64,000 bases of DNA, from assembly GCA_963971405.1 (NCBI GenBank), contig OZ020487.1, forward strand, positions 15,907,344-15,971,343, read 5' to 3'. How positions within the stretch are numbered: position 1 is the first letter of the stretch; each line of letters begins with the position of its first letter. Positions 45,861 to 55,600 of the stretch are shown here, piece after piece. Source of the DNA: Psococerastis gibbosa. Its lineage: Eukaryota; Arthropoda; Insecta; Psocodea; Psocidae. The translations under genes and the position numbers were made by a program. Under the pieces are notes generated by a model. That model ran no database searches. It was not told the origin of the DNA and worked only from the letters and a program-made list of their open reading frames with translations.

Positions 45861-46184
45861 AGGGCTCTATATTAGACAAGTATTGTCATCCGCCATATTG
45901 TATCCATTATAAGTCTGGTGTATAAGCCAAGCATTGGGTGTTTACCTATTTATTTTTAGAAATTTATCGTTGTTTATTCATTATTATTTAAAAAACGTGC
46001 TACCAATTAGGGAAGTGTTTTATCAAAAATTACTAAAACGTGTATTAGTTTTTTATATATATATAATATAAATATATATATATATAATATTTTTTCAATC
46101 TTTTACTTTTCTTACAATACTTACCATATAGGAAATATGGGATACAACATGGCGGATGACAATAGCCGGGTATATAGTGCCTTA
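45861..46184. mobile_element. MULE-like MITE with 9-bp target duplication
   Basis: Perfect 9-base flanks GGTGCAACT at 45852-45860 and 46185-46193. Inverted ends of about 50 bases share 'attgtcatccgccat.ttgtatcc' and 'ctatata'. The centre is (TA)n-rich (46055-46090). Nine-base duplications suggest the Mutator group. No transposase. Confidence 0.8.
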
Positions 46185-46194
46185 GGTGCAACTC

Positions 46195-46375
46195 AACCGC
46201 CTAACAATTGTAATTGCAATTGAAATAATTGTAACTGCATTGTAACTGTAACTGTAATTAGTGTAATTTGTAACGCAATTTCTTATATTCTGTTAATGGG
46301 ATGACCTAGGTCTCTCATTAAATTTATATAATGAAAATAAAGGTGTTTTATTATTATTAACACAAATTGCCAAAT
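46195..46375 (+). repeat. TTGTAA-rich simple repeat and possible retro-element tail
   Basis: A degenerate (TAATTG/TAACTG)n run at about 46205-46275 is followed by 'aatgaaaataaagg' and (TTA)n at 46350-46360. This could be the 3' end of a fully truncated retro-insertion, but no head is seen. Confidence 0.4.
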
Positions 46376-46739
46376 TCCACCAAACCAGCAAGCGTGACAA
46401 GGTTTTGGTGGTACAATGTATAAGAATTTCCCACTTACCCTTTGCAACTAAAAACCATTCCCGCCAGCATAAACCAAGGAAGAAAAATGAGGAGAAGAAA
46501 ATTTGTCCAAGTCGTAGCGGTATAGATTGTGTGACAAGAGGGAAATAGGGTGTGGATTTTGCAGTGATATATCACCATCTATGTCGTCTTCGGACACTGG
46601 GGTCACCATAGTCAGCTGCATCAGAAGGGGTTGCGGGGAGGGGGAGGGGGGGGGGGGTGAGAAGTGAAGGAAGGGTTACCTTCTTAATTCTTTACATTCC
46701 CTGTAGGCGAAGAAACAATAAATTTTCCACAACTTTGGG

Positions 46740-47125
46740 TTATAGAATAGTCTATCTATTGTAGAGCGAGTTGTATTATTACAACGAGATGAAATTCATT
46801 TTACATGATATCGTCAATATTTTATGTAACTTACGTGTTATATGAACATTTATTGTATCATTTGGTCATTGTAACTTCGGCTTATAGAATAGTCTATCTA
46901 CTGTGGAGCGAGTTGTATTATTACAATGAGACTAAATTCATTTTACATGTTAACGTCAATATTAATTTTATGTAACATACCGTACATGTTATATGAACAT
47001 TTGTATCATTTGGTCATTGCAACTTTGGTTTATAGAATAGTCTGCTGTCTATCTGCTGTAGAATTGTATTATTACAACAAGACGAAATTATTCATTTTAC
47101 ATGTTATCGTCAGTAATTTATTTTT
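46740..47125 (+). repeat. Tandem repeat, about 142-148-bp unit, 2.6 copies
   Basis: Units begin 'ttatagaatagtct' at about 46740, 46882 and 47030 and share 'gtattattacaa', 'attcattttacatg' and 'tcatttggtcattg'. The third copy is partial. Confidence 0.85.
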
Positions 47126-47582
47126 GTCACACTACTCGAAAAGAACTATAGTTTGATAAAATTTGATAGAATTCTTCGTCCAAAGTAACTTATATTTTCT
47201 GTGGACTAGATGAAATTGAAATAATGGAGCCCCCTCAACTTTCACGGAGGACCACGATTTCCCACTTTCCTATCTTTTCATCGTAGAGAAATTTACAATG
47301 TACCCTATTGCCTGTACAAATAATAAAAAAATGGTCACAAAATGACATTCAAATGATATGCAAAATTATCTTAAAAATATTTATTTTTAAATAAAACATA
47401 CACAGTACCCTAATATGGAAAATCTAAAACAATAAAATTTGAAAATTTAATTTCAAACCAATTTCCCAGCAAATTAGATTTACTTTATTGTACACAAAAA
47501 TTTTCGTTGGCTTCGCTGTGATTAGTTAACGATAACAGTGCAGAATAATCTCTTCTTTTCTATTCTGTTTTAGCTGGGTATA
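47126..47582. other. Intronic DNA, no feature recognised
   Basis: AT-rich spacer between the tandem repeat and the right copy of the local duplication. Confidence 0.3.
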
Positions 47583-48052
47583 TGCGGATTTAATATCATG
47601 CAGCAAACATTGCCCCCCTTTCTAATTCGTAAAGCTACTTAAACAAACAACAAAGCTTAGCTTACTGTATGTTTCGGTGAATCAATCCATACACAAAACG
47701 ATAAATCCAAAATAGTCAAAATATATGGCAAATAATTAACTCCTAATTTTACTTTGCATTACATACCCACCCAACCGCAAAAGAGTATGTAGAGTAACCT
47801 ATTTTCCGTGATTTGCAGAGGTAATGGTAATGCTTGTGGCATTTAGCATACAGTACCACAAGTGTTCTACAATTTATTTCACCTCACATTTGTTGTAATA
47901 CTGTAGTTAGAGGTGAGCTTTCTGTATATACAGTACATCCCTTCAAAACAAATTTTACTTTTTTTAAGGTGTGGGACTCTTTCAAGCATATGCGACGGTC
48001 GGTGAGTGATTTTACGGTGTTTTATTATATACCAGAAGATAGATGACATTTT
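47583..48052 (+). repeat. Local segmental duplication, right copy
   Basis: It matches 45215-45830 without the MITE. It ends directly at the inverted repeat 48052-48163 next to the 48178 exon. Confidence 0.85.
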
Positions 48053-48163
48053 TTAGGGAGATTCATCTACATTCTACCTATTGAGACGGCGACCAATGTT
48101 CGTCTTCCGGAAAATTTCGTCACAACTTATCATTTCATGACCCCCTGAACCGAATAAACCTTA
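48052..48163 (+). repeat. Intronic repeat inverted relative to 1013-1113
   Basis: Contains 'agggagattcatc', 'attgagacggcgacca' and 'catttcatgaccccctgaa'. It lies 15 bases inside the intron after the 48178-48311 exon. Confidence 0.8.
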
Positions 48164-48177
48164 AGCAGCTATTGTAC

Positions 48178-48311
48178 CTTGGGGTGGTCGCGGACCGGGA
48201 CTACCACGCGGACGGTGACTTTGACAGGTTTGTCCCGTGTAATGTCCACCATCCTGCGGTGCTCCCCCAGCTCTCGCCGGGCGTTGTGTGGCTTCTCCAG
48301 AAGGTTTTCAC
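48178..48311 (-). CDS. KHDRBS-like exon: QUA1 linker and start of KH domain
   Basis: The acceptor is a T-rich tract ending TTTTTGTTCCAG and the donor is AAG|GTACAA. The 134 bases begin in phase 1 and end in phase 0, giving 44 full codons that start ENLLEKPHNARRELGEHRRM and end VRVVVPVRDHPK. The last stretch matches the STAR-family segment just before the KH core, which in Sam68-type proteins reads roughly 'ERVLIPVKQYPK' before 'FNFVGK'. The next exon opens with exactly FNFVGK in the same phase, which fixes the donor. The basic MVDITRDKPVKV part corresponds to the family's first KH strand. The downstream intron is the 30-kb transposon-rich one, and a dispersed repeat begins about 15 bases into it. 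Confidence 0.9.
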
Positions 48312-48624
48312 CTGGAACAAAAAAACAAAAAATACAGGAATATCTGAATGTGGAATAGAATAAGGTGAATCGTGAATCCTTACCTACTCCTCCCTTTACT
48401 ATCAGCAAGACCAGTTTACTTTTGGTACCGTGGCAAGTCCCTAGGTCTACATGCATATCTAAGGGTGGGGTCGTGGGAGCGGGAATTGGTCTTTTCTCTT
48501 GTAGTTTCAAAGTGGTCAACCGCTCTTCTAACGGGAGATAATCGTACATTTCCAAATAAGGAACAGTTTTTTAGCATTATTATTACAATCTTGGGACCAC
48601 AAACAATAATTAATTGAAACTAAG
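48312..48624. other. Intron upstream of the first visible exon
   Basis: Acceptor tract for the 48311 exon (about 48312-48330), then anonymous sequence. Confidence 0.5.
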
Positions 48625-48858
48625 ACGATGTGGTAGTCAGGACATGTTGAGTGGTGGTACGGACTCCGACTTTCACCCAAAAGGTTGTTGGTTCGAGTCC
48701 TACACTTCCTACATTTTCTTGCTATGCTTCGGTGGGCATCTCCAGCAGGCAGTCCCGGGCTTTAATAGTTGAGTGTAAGAGAGGGCTCTATAGCCCTAAC
48801 TTCGCTAGGTTGCCCTTAGTAATAGAACAAAAAGTCATTATTTATTTATTTATTTATG
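48625..48858 (+). repeat. tRNA-Glu-derived SINE, best full-length copy
   Basis: Head gagtggtggtacggactccg, actttcacccaaaagg, ggttcgagtcc. Body gctatgcttcggtgggca, cagtcccgggctttaat, gtgtaagagagggctctata. Tail agaacaaaaagtcatta and (TTTA)n. This copy shows the head, body and tail order most clearly. Confidence 0.85.
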
Positions 48859-49509
48859 GTAAGAATAATTATAAAGTAATTAAACCTAAACGCTTATCAT
48901 TAGTATTACACACTCCATCCTATACCGTACGCGTAACATTGCAATTTGGGTACTGTAAGCTAAAAGAAATACAATAATAAACATGATAAGCAGTGTGCTC
49001 TACCAGATAACGTATTAAGCCCATTGCAAGGCAAATTTTACGGCAACAGAAACGCAGAAATTACCTTTTAAGGTTACAAAAAACTTGTGACCCCCCCCCC
49101 TAAATTGATTGCATGATAAAAATGATATAGGCCTATAGACTAATATATTAATATACTAATAATATAATGCTGGTTATTTATTTAAGCACAATGAGAATTA
49201 CAGTACATTAAATTTCAAATGGATCAGTTTATATCCATTTTTACCCATTTGATGCGTAAGTCATTCCACTCTAAACAATTAAGAGGATGTAATATCAATG
49301 ATGAGCAGTCTCTTCATTCTTTCATTGAGGCAGAGCATGAATTGTCTAGACGGGCCTCAAATAGAGCTCTTAGCAAGCAACTATTTAAAAGATAAGTCCG
49401 TGAGAAATTTCAGCGAAATCTCTTTAAAGGTATTCGTGCAACACGAATCTGTATAGGTTCTATGATTAATTGGTTCAGCAGCTAACAAAGAAAAACTATT
49501 TCGCTTTCA
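48859..49509. other. Intronic or upstream DNA, no feature recognised
   Basis: Has a C-run at about 49090-49098. No gene supported. Confidence 0.3.
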
Positions 49510-49905
49510 AATTTAAGATGGGAAGTCACGCAATATCCTTCCCTGCTCAACTAGCCAATAGTTGTTGTTGTTTCCAACGCCTGCTTTCAGCATTTCTGCT
49601 TTAAGCAACCCTGTCAGCTTGGCGGGGGGAGTGAGTCTGTTTGTTAACTTGAGGCACCCTAAGGGCACGCTCCTTAATTCACCTCGGGGGAAAGGGGAGT
49701 TGACAGACCTCCTGATTATAGTGGATCCCGAACCACTTGAAGAACATGGTATAGTCACACGATTAAATCGGAGGTGACCAGGACTCGACACGCACGTAGA
49801 CTGACTAGTATAGTCTCAGCGCGTTATCATGTCCTACCATGTTCCCCTACCAATGCTGTGCACACTACTAAGTTTGCCGCAGTTTGAAACATGTTCTGCT
49901 CTCAT
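49510..49905 (-). repeat. Dispersed repeat D, partner of 41928-42300
   Basis: Inverted match, including 'ggaggtgaccaggactcgac' and 'gcatttctgctttaagcaac'. Overlapping open frames on both strands here are not coding. Confidence 0.75.
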
Positions 49906-49984
49906 GGAATCAACATGGTAAAGCCGTTGGCACTAGCCAGTACATTCATGTACCTTATTGAAACAACTTCTTTCAGTCAATGTT

Positions 49985-50382
49985 CAGCAGCCCGATCATG
50001 GCGATTTGGGATTATTATAATACTGGGGTTTAAATAATACCGGGATTTATTTTTTAATTCACAGTAGTAAGGTGCCACGTGATGATGCTAAAATATGCGC
50101 GGGAAATTCAAATTAATAAATTATTAGAATACAAGAGAATGGTTGCATTGTTTAATAATTGAAGGATATACGATAATAATAAAAATTAAAATGTACAGGT
50201 AGAATTTGAAGTATAATAAGAATTTTAATTAAAGGGTCTACATCTAAGAGAGAGAAAATTAAAAATTCCCCACAAATATTAATTTATTTGAATTTCCCGC
50301 GCATTTTGCACTCATTTGTTTAAAACAATTGAATAAACCCCGGTATTATAATAATACCAAAATCACCATGAACGGGCTGCTG
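49985..50382. mobile_element. MITE with CAGCAGCCCG ends, long copy
   Basis: Ends CAGCAGCCCGATCATGGCGA and (tcaccatgaacgggctgctg), inverted over about 50 bases including 'attataatac.ggggtttaa'. Same family as 40135-40309. Confidence 0.75.
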
Positions 50383-50433
50383 GCAGTAGGAAAAATCTCT
50401 AAAACATCTTCTGAGCAAAATCCATTGGAGTCA

Positions 50434-50617
50434 AGGGCGGATTTTAGGGGGGGGGGGTCAGAGAGTCCGGACCTCCCCCTCAAAATAAATTAACTTACAC
50501 TAGATAACATTGGGTTTACAGTGGGAATTAAAAATAATTATGTTTATTAATGTTTTAATCTACTGAACCTGACCGCTGACCCCCCCGCCCCACTAAATTG
50601 GAGGCAAAATCCGCCCT
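50434..50617. mobile_element. hAT-like MITE with 8-bp target duplication
   Basis: Ends AGGGCGGATTTT and (aaaatccgccct), with perfect flanks TGGAGTCA at 50426-50433 and 50618-50625. It carries an 11-base G-run near its left end and C-runs near its right end that can pair. 184 bases, no transposase. Confidence 0.85.
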
Positions 50618-51059
50618 TGGAGTCATGAACCAACAAAAAAATTGTCAACAAACAACAATTTATCGTAAATTGGCAATATAAGGTCATATTAAATGCCGTC
50701 AAAACAGAATAGCAGGACATACGATACGTACAGGTACAACCCCTCCAAGTTAATGAATGTACTAGTATGACGGTGAACATGAGTGGACGGAGGGTGAAGT
50801 TTAGCTTAGGAACTGGAGTAAAAGGTATAACGCGGAGGGGAGAAGTGAGGTATAAACAGTGAATTTCTCAGAAAAGCAGGTTATCAGCTTCAGAGTGCTG
50901 AGACAGCACTCAATTTTAACGACGGAACGAGCCAACGTTTTCGATAATGCTGCGCTTTCCCGAATACGTTTTTTAGTTTCTACTCAGCACTATAATGCAC
51001 GATATTTCACTAGAAAATATTCAGCAGACTTCAAAACGGAAGTAGTATTATAGTTCAAG
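50618..51059. other. DNA upstream of the LINE insertion
   Basis: No gene seen. It ends with the left target duplication AGTATTATAGTTCAAG at 51044-51059. Confidence 0.4.
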
Positions 51060-51215
51060 TAGTTCAAGTAGCCCGGCCAGTTCAGTTCGGACCGTGCTGG
51101 CGATTAGACGTGTTTTTCTTCTTGACGAAACCTGTCTTTGTGCGGTCGTGGAGTGTTAAGTTTTTCTTATCGGTTTATATTAGGAATTTCGCATTTCTTT
51201 GGATATTCCTTTTAA

Positions 51216-52631
51216 ATGACGAAACGGAAAAAACAAAAACAGAGTAGCTCACCAGAGGAGGAAACTCCTCCAATTTTGCCCTCATGGAGTAACAAACCAA
51301 CCATATTCCAAATCAGCCATGCCGATGACAACAAATCTTTATCTGATGTGTCTCCATTTCTGATAGAAAAGGCTTTAAAGTCGTCAGTGACAGGAGATTT
51401 AAAACTCATTAAAAAGCAACGATCCGGCCACATTGTGATCGAAGTTGCCAACAGTAAACAGGCCGAACAAGTGCAGAATATGCGGTCACTTCTCGGACAG
51501 GTTAAAGTTAGGGTGCAGCCCCATCCATCTTTGAACCTCATTCGAGGAGTGGTTAGATGTTGGGACCTAGGATCCCTGGAGGACAAAGAAATTTTGAGGG
51601 CACTTACACCTCAGGGGGTGTCAGACGTGCGTAGAATTAGCCCCAAAATGTCGCCTCGACCACCAGTATTTTTATTAACTTTCGCGACCCCCTCTCTCCC
51701 GGGACAAATCAAAATTCTGACGTCTAATTTCATCATCGAACCTTACTACCAACCACCCCTACGCTGCTACAGGTGCAACTCTTATGGGCACCATAGCCAA
51801 ACCTGCAACCGTACTGCCACCTGCTGGAAGTGTGGCAAGGCGAAATCAGACAGTCATAACGAAGCAACGTGTAGGGAACAAACCCACTGTACTGCTTGCA
51901 AGTCTGATGACCACAATGTGCGCTCACCGACATGCCCTGTCTATATCACTGAAAAGAAAGCTGTACGTCTGTCCTCTCGAGAGAACATCCCCATCCCTGC
52001 GGCCCGGAAATTCATAAAAGCCACCCCCCAAGGGGTTAATCCTTTTATCAGCTACGCACAACTCATCAAAGGTCAGGGAACTCCGCGTAGTGTGCCTCCT
52101 CCGATCACCACACCCTCGCATTTCCCTCCGCTCCAAACGCGAGGCATACTCCCCAACTTCCAACCAACAGTGGAACGGTTAACCACTAATACAATCAGGC
52201 CGAGGGCAACCCCAATGGCCAACTGTGAAAACTGTCAAGTATTATTACCTGCCATTGACAAATTAACTACACAAGTGGCCAGCCTTACAAACTTAGTAAC
52301 CAATTTACTACGAATAATTCACACCAACATAGATGCTGAAAACCAGAAAAACTTAATGAATGAATTGGGTATGACACCCGGACAATCGGGAACTGAAATG
52401 GAAATTGCTGCAGTTTTGCACTCAACAGAACAACAGCAACCCCCAGAAAATTTCGCCCTGACAGCTCCCGAGGAGCATAGCATTAGCCCATCGGGGACCA
52501 ATTTGAACAATCAAACCACCCTAATTAACCAACCCATCTCCCTGCAGCTGCCTAAGAGCAGGCTCCAAGGTCATAGCATGGCACACACCACTGCTTTGCC
52601 CTTATCCCCTGAGATACCAGAGGAATTCTGA
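51216..52631 (+). CDS. LINE ORF1 protein, gag-like with three zinc knuckles
   Basis: 471 residues starting MTKRKKQKQSSSPEEE, a basic head. A likely RRM-like region spans about residues 28-170. Three CCHC knuckles follow: CYRCNSYGHHSQTC at 184-197, CWKCGKAKSDSHNEATC at 203-219 and CTACKSDDHNVRSPTC at 225-240. A proline/threonine-rich part and a short possible coiled coil near 345-375 (LTTQVASLTNLVTNLLRI) complete it. ORF1 proteins of I-type elements bind element RNA and form particles with ORF2. The first ATG after the 5' UTR is used as start. No internal stop. Confidence 0.95.
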   Translation: MTKRKKQKQSSSPEEETPPILPSWSNKPTIFQISHADDNKSLSDVSPFLIEKALKSSVTGDLKLIKKQRSGHIVIEVANSKQAEQVQNMRSLLGQVKVRVQPHPSLNLIRGVVRCWDLGSLEDKEILRALTPQGVSDVRRISPKMSPRPPVFLLTFATPSLPGQIKILTSNFIIEPYYQPPLRCYRCNSYGHHSQTCNRTATCWKCGKAKSDSHNEATCREQTHCTACKSDDHNVRSPTCPVYITEKKAVRLSSRENIPIPAARKFIKATPQGVNPFISYAQLIKGQGTPRSVPPPITTPSHFPPLQTRGILPNFQPTVERLTTNTIRPRATPMANCENCQVLLPAIDKLTTQVASLTNLVTNLLRIIHTNIDAENQKNLMNELGMTPGQSGTEMEIAAVLHSTEQQQPPENFALTAPEEHSISPSGTNLNNQTTLINQPISLQLPKSRLQGHSMAHTTALPLSPEIPEEF

Positions 52632-55600
52632 TGGCATCCATTTTTCAATGGAATGTAAACGGTTTTGACATTAGAAAAGAGGAACTGCAGCTGTTAATAA
52701 CGCAACTTAGCCCGCTAATCATAATTCTACAGGAAACACATCTAAAACTAAATCAATCAGTAGACTTAACCGGCTATGACTTGTATCATAATCCCATAAA
52801 GACCCCTATGGGGGCGAGAGCACGAGGTGGCGCTGCAATACTGGTTGCAAACTATCTGGCTACGCAGCAGATACAACTTTTAACTGATCTCGAAGCAGTA
52901 GCAGTCAGAACGACACTTAAAACACCAATCACCTTCTGCTCCATATATATCCCTCCAAATCGACAATTTAATAGAAACGATTTAAATAGCATAATACAAC
53001 AGCTCCCCAAACCTTATATAATCGGCATGGATGCAAACGCACACTCACCCATCTTTGACACAACACGACATACGGCCGATGCAAAAGGGAGGGAAATCGA
53101 GCAGGTCCTCATAGATAATAACATCACCCTGTTAAATAATGGACAAGTCACACACTTCAGTACCCATCAAACCTCTTCAGCAATAGACCTAACTCTGGTA
53201 CACCCACGAATAGCGGTTGATTTTGAATGGCAGGTCCATGACGACCGAAGGGGAAGTGATCACCACCCCATTGAAATCACATATATCCCGGGCATACCTC
53301 AAGCAACCCCTTGCCCGAAATGGAACTTAAAAAATGCAGATTGGAACGCTTTCCGGGCGTCACTCACAATGGCTACCCCAACCATTACTGGGGACATAGA
53401 TGAAAGCTTGACAGCCATAATTAAGCCAATCATGGCCGCCGCCCAGACCCATTTTTCCAAAAAGCACCCCATTCAGTCCAAGAGAAAGTTAGTACCTTGG
53501 TGGAATGACCACTGCTCCCGTGCCGTTAAATTGCGTAGATCCTTATACCACAAATTTAAAGTTTTCCCTAGCCAAACTAATCTGTTGCTTCTCAAAAAAC
53601 AGGAAGCCTTTACCAGGCGTATTCTCAAGCAGGAAAAGAAATCCTACTGGCAGAATTTCGCATCATCCCTTAGAACCGACGTACCTATGGCTACAGTATG
53701 GAATAAAATTAGGCATATAAGAGGCATAACACGACCAGTAAACTGGGGTCCACTACAAATTGAAGATCGTTGTTACACTAGTATACAAGATATCGCGAAC
53801 CAGTTTGCAATTTTTTTTGGGGAAATTTCGAGTAATGAATGTATTCCCCTAACCTCCCTTATGTCGAAGTCCATTCTGGAAGCCTCCCCAATTACGGTAA
53901 CAGGGGGGCACAATGAACCCTACAACGCCCAATTTACTTTGAAAGAATTGCAATACGCGCTTTCCCAATGTAAAAACACGGCCCCCGGACCTGATTCCCT
54001 TCCATATATTTTCATTAAAGAGATGCCACAACACTATAAATCGCTGCTACTTGCGCTATACAATGCAATATGGACAAAACATAAATTTCCAGGAGCGTGG
54101 CGTCACTCCATACTAATACCCATACGAAAGCCACAAAAAAATTCCGGTGCACCTTCTTCTTACCGCCCTATATCCCTAACGAACTGCCTATGCAAAATAA
54201 TGGAAAGATTAGTCAATAATAGACTAACGCACATTCTCGAACAGCGCCAGTTGATCACAAATTACCAGTGTGGAGGCAGAAAAGGTCGCACGACTACAGA
54301 TCTATTAGCAAGGGTAACTCAAAACATACAACAGGGTTTTACACGTCGCCAACACACCGTAGCCGTGTTCTTTGACTTGGAGGCCGCCTACAACAAGCTG
54401 TGGCACCATCAAATTTTAAAAACTATGGAAAGATGGGGACTCTGTGGGAACCTACTAAGCTTCATCAAGAACTTTCTAAGAGACCGCTCCCTGACCGTCC
54501 GTTTGGGTGAGACCCTATCAAGAATTGAACGTTTAGATAATGGGACCCCCCAGGGGTCCATTTTAAGTTGCAGTATATTTATTATAGCAATCAATTCAAT
54601 CAGCGACTACTTATCGCCGGATATTTTGGCGTCCCTATATATAGATGATTTGTGTATCATGTATTCATCCCCTAGCCTGCCAGTAATTAAAAACAAACTC
54701 ACCCTTGCTATAAGATCTCTAGAACAGTGGGCCAGAGAGAATGGTTTTGTTTTCTCTATAAATAAAAGTTCCGCTGTTCACTTCTGCAGAAAAAGAAGGT
54801 GCAATAATCATCCCCGCCTGACGCTAAACAACCATCCGATCCTATTCAAACAATCCCATAAATTTTTAGGCTTAACTCTGGACAGGCGCCTCACTTGGAC
54901 TGAGCATATAACCAGTCTCAGGCATAAATGCATTCTAGATCTGAACGCATTGAAAGTTGTGGCCAATCAAAATTGGGGGGCAGATGTGAAGATCCTCCTC
55001 ACGATGTACAGAGCATTGATACGTTCCAAAATCGATTATGGCTGCATCATGTACGCTTCAGCAAATAAAACATTGTTAAGGGCTCTGGATGTGGTGCATA
55101 ACACAGCCATCCGCCTTTGCCTGGGTGCCTTTAAATCTAGCCCTACAAACAGTATAGGGGTAGTGGCAGGGGAGCCACCTCTGCATATTCGCAGAGACAA
55201 GTTAATGGTCACCTTTTATTCCCGAGTCATTAGCAATCCACATCTAGTCACCCTGACTGATGTAACAGACACATCTTTTGACACCGTCTATAGAACCCAC
55301 CCTCGATCATCTCACCCCTATTCCTACAGATTACGACTACTTTTAGAAAAGCTAACCACCCGCTTGCCACCAATTACAATGCATTACACTCTCGGGTTCA
55401 CTCCGCCGCCACCATGGATTGTCCCTAAGATACGGTGCGACACGTCCCTGACAGATTATCCCAAAGATATTATTCCGCATGTTTTTGTAAACAAATACTT
55501 TAAGAATAAACTGCTGTTTTACCCGACTCACACATGGCACCATTTCTATACGGATGGCTCCAAAACCAAGTACGGCGCAGGGGCCGGTGTGTCATATAAT

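Larger units (their letters stand above)
1147..48311 (-). other. KHDRBS: KHDRBS-like STAR-family KH RNA-binding protein gene (partial, five exons)
   Basis: This span covers five exons read on the minus strand: 48311-48178, 17787-17671, 16512-16366, 4034-3889 and 1313-1147. Introns are about 30.4, 1.2, 12.3 and 2.6 kb. Intron phases agree at every junction (0, 0, 0, then 2), so the exons join into one frame of about 236 residues: end of QUA1/linker, KH domain, QUA2, then a proline-rich tail. STAR proteins such as Sam68 and SLM bind bipartite U/A-rich RNA sites and regulate splicing, mostly in the nucleus. The exon with QUA1 and the start codon should lie above 48311. I could not find it, so it may be beyond 64000. 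The first exon opens in phase 1 and the last ends in phase 1, so coding continues on both sides. Vertebrates have three KHDRBS genes and I cannot assign orthology to one. Family confidence is high. Confidence 0.9.

Noticed and set aside
49513..49791. ORFs on both strands at 49.5-49.8 kb
   Set aside because: They lie in dispersed repeat D, whose other copy does not keep the frames.
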